Positions 1 to 9,765 of a stretch of DNA of 27,071 nucleotides are shown here, one piece after another. The number at the start of each line of letters is the position of its first letter. Position 1 is the first letter of the stretch. The stretch lies in assembly GCA_033064195.1 (NCBI GenBank), contig JARBJD010000636.1:1-27071 (forward strand), written 5' to 3'. The notes below the pieces were generated by a model, which did no database searches, had not been told where the DNA came from, and saw nothing but the letters and a program-made list of their open reading frames with translations. Origin of the DNA: Blattamonas nauphoetae (lineage: Eukaryota > Preaxostyla > Oxymonadida). A program made the position numbers and the translations under genes.

Positions 1-400
1 CCTCCCTCGCCCTCCACTCACCTCCACTCACCTCCCTCGTCCTCCAGTCACCTCCAGTCACCTCCTCTCTCCTCCACTCACCTCCCTCGTCCTCCACTCA
101 CCTTCAGTCACCACCAGTCACCTCCACTCACCTCCCTCGTCCTCCACTCACCTCCAGTCACCACCAGTCACCTCCAGTCACCTCCTCTCTCCTCCACTCG
201 CCTCCCTCGCCCTCCACTCACCTCCCTCGTCCTCCGCTCACCTCCACTCACCTCCAGCCACCACCAGTCACCTCCAGTCACCAGCCTTCTCCTCAACTCA
301 CCTCCACTCGCCTCCAGTCACCTCCTCTCTCCTCTACTCACCTCCAGTCACCAGCCTTCTCCTCCACTCACCTCCCTCGCCCTCCACTCGCCACCCTCGT
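1..400. repeat. 10-bp minisatellite (CCTCCACTCA-type units)
   Basis: About forty tandem 10-bp units, nearly all in perfect register. The common versions are CCTCCACTCA, CCTCCAGTCA, CCTCCCTCGT and CCTCCTCTCT, and they recur in mixed order. The + strand is strongly pyrimidine-rich. The array runs off the left edge and decays into CT-rich sequence up to about 535. An open frame on the - strand across its right part is an artefact of the repeat, rich in Gly, Glu and Arg, and is not called as a gene. Confidence 0.95.
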
Positions 401-1047
401 CCTCCAATCTCTCTTCGCTTCTCCACATCACCTCCAACTCCTCTCTTCTTCTCCTCACCGCGCTTCGATAGACCCCATTTTTCCTTCTGCGACGTCCAGA
501 CTCCTCTCCTCGAGCCTTCTCCTCCCTCCACTCATTCTCACATCAACACTTTCCATCTGAATTGAGTCTTTCATGCATATTGTTGTTTTCAACTCACAAT
601 TTACACTTTCTTTCGAAACCCAACCAAAGCAATATCAATTGTTTGAGATACTACACCACTAAAAGTGAATAAAACTGAATTCATACATCCATGCTTCAAT
701 ATTGTGCGAAGAGAGAGAGAACAGAGGAGAGAGATTGAGAGAAGATGTAATATGGTGGTATGCAGACATTCACCCTGTATACCATATCCAGTATAGTGAG
801 GAAGATGGTTGAAAGAACATTGCCCATCAAATGACGATCAACCCATATTTTTCTGAATCATCCAGCCGAAAAGGCTTCTGGTGGGAAGATTTTTAAAAAA
901 ACACTCGCATTCAGTTGTTTGAGGTGTGAAAGAGTTATTGGAGAGAGATTGGAAAATATTGAAAAAAAAGAAAGGCGACGGTCGGTTTCGATGGGGGCTC
1001 GTACTTTTCTATGATGTCAAAAATATTGTCCCATTTGGTGGTTGTTT
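401..1047. other. Gene-free flank
   Basis: I see no convincing gene. The first part is CT-rich decay of the minisatellite. A purine run of GAGA type lies at about 705-746. The rest is ordinary AT-rich DNA with short frames only. It is probably host sequence to the left of the virus-like element. Confidence 0.6.
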
Positions 1048-1429
1048 CCAATGATTATTGCTGTCAATGTGTCAATGGGTAAATCGGCATTTTTATTTTA
1101 TTTACAAATCCACAGGTCCACAGGTCCACAAGTCCACCGACTTCTTAGGAAGTAATGCGGAGATTTGTAAAAGAACTATTCTTCATGCTCACAGCTGGTA
1201 TATTACATTTATCAATATTGTTTATGTGGACTTTTTACTTTTGATGCCACAATTTTCTTCATATTTTCCATTGACAGTTGACATACATTAGAATAAAGGA
1301 TATTGATAGATATTCCATGTGCAGTACGCTCCGTGGACATGTGGACCCGTGGACCCGTGGACCCGTGGATTTATAAACAAAATAAAATCCGGGAATTACC
1401 CATTGACACATTGACAGCAATCGCAATGG
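1048..1429. repeat. Fold-back (inverted repeat) element with internal GGTCCAC arrays
   Basis: The left arm (1048-1139) and right arm (1331-1429) are imperfect reverse complements over about 92-99 bp, separated by about 190 bp. Both arms contain GCTGTCAATGTGTCAATGGG, then an AT-rich stretch, then tandem 10-bp units: CCACAGGTCC on the left and GTGGACCCGT on the right. More GGTCCAC units occur at about 1476-1498. This is the layout of a MITE or fold-back element. I found no clear target-site duplication, and the small frames inside it are not supported as genes. Confidence 0.75.
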
Positions 1430-1760
1430 TGAAGACTCATTGTTTCCTTATGCCAATGGATATGTCAATGGATCGACTGGTCCACTGGTCCACGGTGCAG
1501 GGGCACACTCAGAATGCACCAGAATGACGTGCACAACCTCCCCATGCATCCAGACCATCCATGGATTGTTTTGGTCAAATTTGCTTTTTTCACTTTTTTT
1601 CATTCTTATTCATGACTTTTAAAAAATGAACTTTTCCAAATTAACCTTAATTTTTGCGATCATCCAAAAGTGCACTGACAAGGTTAATATCGGTCGGACG
1701 AGTATATATACGACGTGTTTCGTGCGATCTGAGAAGTATTTCCGAAGTTATGGGTAGTCC
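1430..1760. other. Gene-free DNA with TATA-like stretch
   Basis: I recognise no gene here. GTATATATAC at about 1702-1711 resembles a TATA box, but no coding region follows that I can name. The junction between host DNA and copy A probably lies in or just after this stretch; no terminal inverted repeat was identified by eye. Confidence 0.4.
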
Positions 1761-1811
1761 AAAAATAAACGTTAAACTTTTTTAACTTTCTGATTTTTGA
1801 ATTTGTATATG
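1761..1811 (+). promoter_or_regulatory. Orphan early-type promoter-like motif
   Basis: This stretch repeats the layout found upstream of the gene starting at 2212: CGTTAAACTTTTTT, a short spacer, then TTTTTGAATTTGTATA just before an ATG. No recognisable gene follows it. From 1812 to 2170 I see no gene. Confidence 0.45.
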
Positions 1812-2170
1812 AAGAGGAGTTGTTGGCCAAGTTCAAGTATTGAGCCCTCGACGTAATGTTCCAAGATACTCAGGCAAAATGGTGCCCTGGTGACTGATGC
1901 GCAGAACGATTTGGAGGTTGGATTGGAGACGGATGATCGAAAGATTGTCCCCGGGGTTCATGTTGGCAGCACTTAGATGTGCCCGTAAATCATGCCCACC
2001 CAAGACTTAACCCTTCAAGGACTTCACCAGCAGCAGTCATTTAGAAGGATCGCGATAGAACGATCCCCAAAGGAGTATCGGGGTGTCCATAGGAAGCTCG
2101 TACGAACGTGGGAAGGCTCTTCTCTTCGGTTATTTTTGTTCTGTTTGATTTGCAGACTTCAAGAATAATC

Positions 2171-2211
2171 GTTAAACTTTTTTTATTTTTCCATTTTTTA
2201 ATTTGTAATAA
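2171..2211 (+). promoter_or_regulatory. Early-type promoter motif
   Basis: GTTAAACTTTTTTTATTTTT is followed by TTTTTTAATTTGTAATAA, which abuts the ATG at 2212. The TTTTTAATTTG core recurs before the ATGs at 2841, 18607 and 20907. Confidence 0.6.
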
Positions 2212-2796
2212 ATGACAAACCAACTCACACCATGCAAACTGAACAGCATGTTTAATAATGAACAATTAATTCTTGTTACCGAACCAGTTCTGACTCGTCG
2301 TGGAACATCATATCTGTCTCATGGAACTTTTGAATATGCCACTGAAGATAAACCAGAGGAGGTGTTTCGAGTCTATGTTTCATCATTCATCAGAGGGACA
2401 AGACCACATCTGGATCCAAGCCGGTATCATCGATTTGATGACTATTGCACAAAAGAAAAATTCATTGAATCCCTTCACAGTGAGAATTGTGAACTTGTTG
2501 ATGAATACAAAACTTCAGAATCAGTGGTAAGATATCTGCATGAAGGTGTTGAATGGAAAATAAAACCAGCACACTGGATGAAAGGAGTAAGAATACATGA
2601 GAAGAAGCGCAAACACTACACTCAATCATTTGTGGAAAACGAATTGAGATAATACAATTGTGAGCTCGTTGGTGAGTACAAGAGAGTTCTGGTTCCTTTT
2701 CAATATCGAGTGATTGGAGATGATAAAATATACAAAAGTAGACTTGATGAATGGTTTAGAGCAAAAACAAAGCCACATTTGAGAAAACAAAAATAA
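2212..2796 (+). pseudogene. Repeat-module protein gene, copy 1 (fossil)
   Basis: I do not recognise the family. The locus matches the gene at 18607-19200 along its length: shared blocks include CTKEKF, HEGVEW, KRKHYTQSFVENEL and a final RPHLRK-like end (here KPHLRK). The protein looks like about three repeats of a 50-60-residue module, each ending in an aromatic residue followed by Gly, Arg or Lys, and His (for example WMKGVRIH). The module resembles zinc-ribbon-like phage repeat domains in outline but lacks their cysteine pairs; that comparison is inference. It is the first gene of copy A, sits directly upstream of polB and has the same early-type promoter. The locus is broken. Confidence 0.6.
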
Positions 2797-2800
2797 ACGC

Positions 2801-2840
2801 AGAACTTTTTTTATTTTTGAACTTTTTAATTTGAATAAAA
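2801..2840 (+). promoter_or_regulatory. Early-type promoter motif of polB
   Basis: AACTTTTTTTATTTTTGAAC is followed by TTTTTAATTTGAATAAAA, which abuts the ATG at 2841. It has the same two-part layout as the motif before 2212. Confidence 0.6.
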
Positions 2841-5800
2841 ATGGAGACCCCGCTTCAATTTGTCACAAAAAGCATGAGAAAAATCCAACAATTGTTTCCC
2901 AACACAACCTTTGAATTCAAGGATAAATATGGCCAAGATCGTCAGTATGATCCGAACAGCAGAAACTATCAACATCAGAACGCATATCTCGCGTCTATGC
3001 TTCGGAATCCAGAAGTCGGATATCTAGAGTCATCTCCTGACGATAATATTGCAACATTTCTGAACAAAATTGAAAACCAACAACTGATGGCATCTGAAGA
3101 TCAGCACGAACATAAGAGAATTCATGATGAAATGAAAGCAGAAATCCAAAATATGAAAACAAAGCCAAGAGTGAACGAAACTGAATTGAAGAAGCAAGTG
3201 TTCAAGATCACACGGAAACAAAAATCAATAGAAGAGAAGCTGATGGATCATTGGATGAAGAATCTCCTGATCATTCAGAAGAAGAATGAACAAATGGAAT
3301 CAAGAGAAGTGAAGGAATTTGATGGATTTGATCAATGCATCTTACTCGCTGAACAACGAAACAAAATTGGATTTAACGAATGTCTAACGAATGCACGGAG
3401 GAAGTTCAAAAAGAATGAAGTCGAGAAGGTTGAAGATAATGGAAAACCATATCAACTGTACTTCCACAATCATCTGAAGAACGTTGAAGAAATCACAACA
3501 TTCATCAAAGCAGTGTTCGACAAAGAGAAAGATCATCCATTCAAGATCAGTATTGATTTCGGTAAGATTGATGAAAGAAAAGATAAAGATGAGACTACAT
3601 ACAAGGATTTTAGACCAGAATTGGAGAACACCTCAAAGAGTTTCCAGACTGTGATTAGAAATGTCACAGACATCAATGAATATTCAAAATTTGCAATCAA
3701 TCTGATCAAAGAATCACAGGAGAGAACACTGATGGACACAAAGACAATGTTCATTGCCTTCCATTCCATTCTTGTTGCTGTTTACAGATTTCCGGTTGCA
3801 GGAAAAGCAAATGCTTTACTCACAATCCATATGAAGACACGAAATATCAAGTACGTTGATTCACCATACAATGTCTGCTTCTTTCAAGCAGTTTCGCACA
3901 AAACCCTTCCAGATACTCCAGAGAGGAAAATACCACTGTGTACCAGAAATGCTGAAGCTCACAGATTATTTGCTAAGTGTAAGAATCTTATCAATCCCAC
4001 ACAACAACAATTAACCGAGCACCTACGCAATTACCCTGGATTTGATATTGCATCAGATATGGAAGAAACAATGAAGATCCTAAACATTACAATTCACAAG
4101 TATGAATACGATGAAGACAAGAAACGATACTTCCTCAGTCAATCGTATGTCAACGAAAATGACGATGCAAGAGTTCTCCCACTTCTGATGATTCCACTCA
4201 CTGCAACGCTTGTTCATGTGATGTTCATTGTTGATCCTGAGAAAATCACTGGATACAAACTCTGTCCATATTGTCAATCAAGAGGATTCCAAGTGAAGGA
4301 TACAAACTTCAAGAGACACTATGAGAAGCACCTTGCGGAGTGTAAAGAAATAGATGGTAAACACGTGAAAAAGATTGCACTTGATAAAACACCAAGACCA
4401 TACGTTCCACATATCCTTAACAATCGAACTTGTGAATCTCTGATGGCACACAAGAGACAAGACGAATTTAAACCAACACAATACTACATCACATACGATT
4501 TCGAAACAATGGAAGATCTCATTCTTGACAACTTGTTCTCTGATGACAATACTCTGTTGATCTCACATCTAAAACCATTGTCAGTTGCATCAGCGATCAA
4601 AACAAAATCAGGAGTGAAGTCAATCTACTTTGATCTTCGAAATGGAAAGGACTTTGTGAAGCAGTGGATCAGACAGCTCTTCAAATATGCTGAGACAGTT
4701 CGAGAGAACAACTACTATGATGACCCAGAGATTCCTTCGCAAAATGAAGTCAGTGTGATTGGATTCAATAGCTCCAGATTTGACATCAATCTCATCTTCC
4801 GTGATCTCGTTGACAAGGATTGGAAAGTGGTGAGCTTTCTTGGATCAACAACCAAGTACAAACAAGTATTGATCAGACACGAGAGAACACAGCAAGTGCT
4901 TCGATTCATTGATATGATGTCGTACACAGGACCAATGACTTTGGATAATGCAGTGAAGGCTTTTGGAGGAAACACCACTCTTCAGAAATCGTTCTTTGCT
5001 TACGAATCTTTTGATTCATCAGACTACGATGCAGTGTTGAACAAACAAGAACCTTTCTCAAAATATGAATTCTACTCCAGTCTCAACAACAGTGAAATGT
5101 CTGATACCGATTACCAATTATATCTCGACGATTGGAACAAACAAGGATTCAAAAAAAGGTGGGACTATCTGAAATTCTACAACACCAGAGATGTCGAATG
5201 CATGATTGCACCACTGGACAATCTGATCAATTTGAACTTCCAATACAAAGTGGAGATGTTGCACAATCTCTCATTGTCAGCCAATGCTTCTGCAATCAAG
5301 TATGCTTGTGCCTACAAAGATTTCGACATTGATGCTGACTACAACGAATGTGACGAATCTGGACCAATCAAAATCACCAAACAATACTAGAAATACAAAG
5401 TGGAAGGATACAGGTACCAAGACCAGAAAGCTCATCGCAATTCAAACAAAAACGTCAATGAAGCAGACTATGAATGGTTTGAACAAAAGTGCAAGAGAGT
5501 TTGCTACATCTGCAAGAGCCACTTCTCTCAAGCAGTTCGACCAACTTTGGATAGAATCGATATTTCGAAAGGACATTCAAAAGAGAACGTAAATATATGC
5601 TGTGATTATTGCAACACCTACAAGTCAGACAAGGACGAACACCTCACAAGATTGAGAATTCAACTGAAGAAGTATTGCATCTGGAAATCATTTCCGATGA
5701 CTCTGACACATGAGCAAACATATCACAAGTTGAGAGCAGCAGTGACTGGTGGACTATCGAATGTTCAACATCGACAGAACATCAAAGACGTGACACCAAT

Positions 5801-6310
5801 CAATCATTTTACATTCGAAGATGGTAAGGTCATTTCCAAAGATATAGAACATAAAATGACTCATGTCTGTGGTGTTGATTTCAATTCACTGTATCCAAGT
5901 GCATTCTCATCAATCAAGAACAAGAACAATCCATACACAAAACACAGAATGTCCATGCCAGGAAGATGTTTGTACACTGCAACGGGAGATAAAGAATGTC
6001 GTGAGATCATCGAGAACAAGAATCAGAAGACACTGTTTGTTGCTGAATTGAGGGGTCATATTGATGAAAAATACATCAATGATTTCATAAACTTCCCACC
6101 GATCTTCAGAAACATCATTGTCAATACAACAGAAGAAAGCATTGGAGAGAAGACCTTTTCGTTGATGAAGAAACATGGATTGAAGACTGATGACAAACAA
6201 AGAAAGCGACCCAACTCTTGAGCACTCACGATCAGTATATGTTCTTTTCGACATACTATCTGCGGTTCCTCATCGACTACTGTCACTTCATCGTCGACGA
6301 CATCAAGACT
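2841..6310 (+). pseudogene. Protein-primed type B DNA polymerase, part upstream of hAT insertion (fossil)
   Basis: This is the exonuclease and first palm part of a Polinton-type PolB, the enzyme that would copy the element from a protein primer. Order of parts: an N-terminal region with a charged, coiled-coil-like stretch (about residues 75-155); an OTU-like block NVCFFQAVSH at about 3870; a CPYC...H...C zinc-finger-like segment from 4263; exonuclease motif I DFET at 4497; exonuclease motif II with NSSRFD at about 4761; an HNH/endonuclease-VII-like zinc domain (CYIC...LDRID...CCDYCN) at 5502-5624; and palm motif A, DFNSLYPS, at 5877-5900. Polinton polymerases are known to carry OTU-like and endonuclease-VII-like insertions at similar places. 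The gene is broken (several breaks overall) and is also interrupted by the hAT transposon at 6319. Confidence 0.9.
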
Positions 6311-6318
6311 GTGATGGT
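6311..6318. repeat. hAT target-site duplication, left copy
   Basis: GTGATGGT, identical to 8829-8836. Eight base pairs is the diagnostic duplication length of the hAT superfamily. Confidence 0.95.
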
Positions 6319-6333
6319 CAGGGTTATCAGATC

Positions 6334-6365
6334 GATCTCATTGATCTCACGCTTTTTGGATCTCA
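6334..6365. repeat. Left subterminal GATCTCA cluster of hAT
   Basis: There are three GATCTCA copies within 32 bp (6334-6340, 6343-6349, 6359-6365), starting 15 bp inside the left end. The right end carries the same motif, which fits subterminal transposase-binding sites. Confidence 0.7.
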
Positions 6366-6461
6366 CCTCTCGAATTTCAATCATATCACTTCTATTTTAG
6401 AAAAAAGAGCAAAATAATGAAAAACTGTCCATAAGACCTGAAATGACAATGAAAAAAGACC

Positions 6462-8685
6462 TTAAAACGGAGATGAACTCTCAGAGGATGAATCATCAAA
6501 AATCACATCAGCATTTGAAGATGCTGACTCTATTCGCTTTTGCTTTTGAATCACAACGTCTCTGTCCTCACTGTACAACTCATTGACTTCCTGATCGGAG
6601 AGGATTCGAGGGGCATTTCGATGGATTCTTGTGAGGATTTGCAGATGATCTGTTTGGAGGCGAGCGCGTTCTTTTCTTTTGGTGAAGTGAAGAAAAGAGA
6701 ACTCCCGTTCAGTTTCGACCGTGGTGGACGATGCGATTTGAACAATTTTGATGATTGGTAAGATAGCTGTACACGATGAAAATTGAGAGTCTGTGAGCAG
6801 TAAATCGATGATTGTTGTTGTTGTTCGAAGCTGTGTACCAAAATTCGCTTGATAGACAGCTTTGAGGTGATGCCAGTGTACTACAACATGCGGATATAAT
6901 CTAAAATGAATGAACTGACGAAATCTGATGCCCAGCGTTTCTATGAATAAATCTCCTTCTCTGGTGTTTGGGCTCATGAGCACATCATGGGAAATAAAGT
7001 CCAGTGCATCAGATTCAGTTGTCGACGTAAATCTTGTAAAAAGTTGATGGTCGAGTTCTTTTGACAATTGAAGGCATTCCGCTGCTATTATCATGCTGTG
7101 ATCTTCGTTGGAGTTGCGTCCACATGATCGCAAAGTATTTTTGATTTCAGAATTGAGCTCTTCCAAGGTTAGTGAATTGATTTGTTCTCTCAGCATCTTC
7201 ACCCGTGCAATCGCCATTGGAATAGTCACCACAGCTTGTTGGAAAAACAAAGTGACTTCATATGTCATTGTCAACAGGACGAGGATCCCTGCAACACGAT
7301 GAAGTTCGAGAGATGTTGAAAACTTGGTCACGAGTCGTTGAGTTTCTTGATCCGCGGAGTCTGAGTGAACGACTGGAAAAATACTTGCATACTGAAGCAG
7401 TTCCAATAGAGCGATTCTTGTCGTCGACCAACGAATTGTAAGTGGTTTTGTCAATCTTTTCTCCTCAAAGCCTCGTTCAACCATTGCTTTCCTGAATTGA
7501 TGATGCTTTGAATGTGATTTCGTAATTTTGTGGATGTATCGACGCGCATCTGCGACAGTTGCTTTGGATTGTGGATTGGATTCTGCTTCGAAAGTGGGTT
7601 TTAAACAGAGCTGAAATCTGTGTGCTCCACAGTGCACATGGAGAACTTGAGGATTGGCGTGACGGAGGCACCCAACGAATCCATGTGCAATTCCCCATGG
7701 CAGGATCCCCATCGGTGGTTACACAAACCACCTGCTCAACATCGATGTTTCCGCGAGTCAAAATTGTTCGAGTAGCTTCAAAAATGGCAAGTCCCGTGGC
7801 AGAGTCGGTCATTTCATATAAACCGAGGAGGAGAGTTGACAGGGATCCATTCCGATTTAGAAATCTCAGATGGACACACAGCACGGTAACTGACATGAAA
7901 TCTGTAGATGTGTCCAACATCAGAGCAACGGGAGTGGTTCGTCGGATATCCATCATCTTTAAAGTCGAGTAATGGTCATCGATGAGCGTTGCGAGTCTCC
8001 AGAAGAGTCGTTGGTCAGAAATGAGAGATTCAGTGACAAAATGGACATTGTCGACGGAATTTAGTAAATCCGTGAGATGTTTGAATTCGGAAACGACCAG
8101 GGCTTGGGTTGCAATGTGATGCACAGCTCTGATCTGATTTTTCTTGTGCTTCAGAATTCCTGTTCGATCGGGCATTGTTGATGTTGAATCAATAAGAGAC
8201 TTATTTCGTTCCCACATCTGAATTGATTGAGCATGCGTATCCGTTTGAAGATGCCCCTTGACGCTGTTCGAACTTGTTGGTCGTGAAGCGCGATCAACGT
8301 ACTCGTGACGTGAAAATGATATGTGTTTCTGATATGTCTGGCACAACTTGCAAAAGATTCCTCCACCTTCGAGTTTATAGTAGCTCTCACCATCAGGTCC
8401 AATACAGTCCCGATGCATAATCCACCGGCGAAAGTCTGCTTGTATTTGATCCTCCGATTTTCCTTTGGAATTCATGGGCAAATCCCGTTCTTCTTCAATG
8501 TCAGATGAGGAAGAGCTTCCTTGTTCGTCATTAAGGTCCAGACTGGACGAGATAAGTTCATCTGATAAATCGAGTTGAGACTGTTGACTTTCAAGTTGAA
8601 TTCGGGCTTGTCGAGCGGCTCGAGCACTTGAAACAGTACGGAATTGCAGGAGTGTCGGTTGAAAAGTGTTTTTCGGTTGACTCAT
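6462..8685 (-). pseudogene. hAT transposase, frameshifted
   Basis: Transposase of a plain hAT element, about 740 residues in two overlapping frames. The likely start is the Met at 8685 (MSQPKNTFQP); a longer frame back to 8874 runs past the transposon end and is not credible. The N-terminal part has an acidic Ser-rich region, then a C2H2-like zinc finger (FCKLCQTY at about 8,340, HLQTDTH further on). LDTSTDF (about 7,900) and TTDGDPAMG (about 7,700) fit the first two catalytic acidic motifs. The second frame carries HVHCGAHRFQLCL and the C-terminal hAT dimerisation block (ETEREFSFLHFTKRKERARL). One frameshift lies at about 7,690-7,712, just after TDGDPAMG, so the gene cannot make the whole enzyme as it stands. 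The style resembles the KIAA1586/ZNF862-like hAT group; that placement is tentative. Confidence 0.9.
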
Positions 8686-8749
8686 CCCACCTTTGACATG
8701 ACACAAACAGCCTGAGACAGTTTTCGAACCTCCAATTTCGGTTTTCTTT

Positions 8750-8813
8750 GATCTCAGCCAGAATTTGTCCTGGTGAGATCTGTTGATCTCAGGAATACGT
8801 TGTTTTGATCTCA
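8750..8813. repeat. Right subterminal GATCTCA cluster of hAT
   Basis: GATCTCA occurs at 8750-8756, 8785-8791 and 8807-8813, with an inverted copy at 8774-8780, ending 15 bp inside the right end. It mirrors the cluster at the left end. Confidence 0.7.
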
Positions 8814-8828
8814 ACACTATCACCCCTG

Positions 8829-8836
8829 GTGATGGT
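8829..8836. repeat. hAT target-site duplication, right copy
   Basis: GTGATGGT, identical to 6311-6318, directly after the right terminal CACCCCTG. Confidence 0.95.
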
Positions 8837-9740
8837 ACTCTCGATACACGCTGGATTCGAACCATTTGTGACATCGTTCATGAATGATAGGATTTAAGCA
8901 ATGAAGGTCGGAAACAAAGGAAAAGAACAGTTCTGTAAGACAAACCTCAATGGAAGTTACGGGTACGATGGAATGAACACTGAGAAGTACAACTCAATCA
9001 CAATCTGCAATGAGAAGAGAACATACTTGAAACAGATGATGAAAGGATTTGTAGCAACAAGAGAAATCAATGAGGACAACTACATTGTGATTGAAGACAG
9101 AGAGAAAGCATCATGCAAAACATGTCTGCAAGAAGCAGTATTCACACTCGACAATGCCAAGTTCTGGTATCTGAATTTCATCTACAACTTCATGTACAAG
9201 TGTCTAGATATGAATAAGATTCACTTCTGTGAGGGAGATACTGACTCTGCATACTGGGCAATAGCTGGTGATCCTAATGCTGGAATTCATCAACAATTTG
9301 AACACGTGATTGCTGACAAAGAATTCTATGATGCACATAAATATGAATGGTTTCCCAATCCTGATAAGGGTGTCGACGATAAGAAGAAACTGCTGGGATT
9401 AGCAATTGAGAAGGAAGGTGAACAAATGATCTGTCTTGCACCAAAGTGTTACTCACTCGATGAGAAATGCAAGATCAAAGGAGTGTCTCTAAAGAAAACA
9501 AACATCACAAGTGACGACTATGTCAAGTGCCTTAATGGAGAGAAAAGTATGACCACAACACTGAACTTTCAGACAAGAAGAGTTCACTCAGACGATGACC
9601 AGAACGGATTTGAAATAGCAAAAATACAATAACAGAAACTCAGTCTCAGTGGAATTCATCTGAAGGCAATCGTACTTGAAAATGAATCATGTCCTCCATT
9701 CATTCATGGACTGAAAGCAACTGATTATATTATCCAATAA
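8837..9740 (+). pseudogene. Protein-primed type B DNA polymerase, part downstream of hAT insertion (fossil)
   Basis: This is the second palm and thumb part of the same PolB. Motif B appears as KTNLNGSYG at 8937-8963 and motif C as GDTDSAYW, with DTDS at 9237-9248. A later PKCYSL block at about 9,435 fits the conserved Lys-x-Tyr region of B-family polymerases. Similarity to polymerase C-termini seems to fade at about 9,740, just before the promoter motif of the next gene. This section is also broken. Taken with the upstream part, all the main exonuclease and palm motifs of a protein-primed PolB are present in the locus. Confidence 0.88.
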
Positions 9741-9748
9741 ATGCAAAC

Positions 9749-9765
9749 TTTATTTTTTTTTAGAA
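9749..9765 (+). promoter_or_regulatory. Late-type T-rich promoter motif
   Basis: TTTATTTTTTTTTAGAA abuts the ATG at 9766. It belongs to the T-run plus A-rich start class seen before the structural genes. Confidence 0.5.

Larger units (their letters stand above)
6319..8828 (-). mobile_element. hAT DNA transposon inserted in polB
   Basis: This 2,510-bp element has a perfect 8-bp target duplication (GTGATGGT). The left end reads CAGGGTTATCAG and the right end, on the complementary strand, CAGGGGTGATAG: a short imperfect terminal inverted repeat with the CAGGG start common in hAT elements. Subterminal GATCTCA motifs cluster at both ends: 6334, 6343 and 6359 on the left; 8750, 8785 and 8807 plus an inverted copy at 8774 on the right. 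These are plausible transposase-binding repeats. One transposase gene fills the interior on the - strand. The element sits inside the palm region of the virus-like polymerase, so it arrived after copy A was in place. Confidence 0.95.

Noticed and set aside
1-400. CRISPR array
   Set aside because: The units are contiguous 10-bp repeats with no unique spacers.
334-531. Open frame on - (65 codons)
   Set aside because: It lies in the minisatellite and its CT-rich decay. The Gly/Glu/Arg-rich product is a consequence of repeat composition.
8851-8866. GGATTCGAACC as a further B-box-like snippet
   Set aside because: It lies within polymerase-related sequence and is explained by conserved coding; the flanks do not resemble the copy B snippets.
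8686-8874. N-terminal extension of the hAT transposase frame to 8874
   Set aside because: It crosses the transposon end at 8828 and the target duplication; the Met at 8685 is inside the element and fits better.
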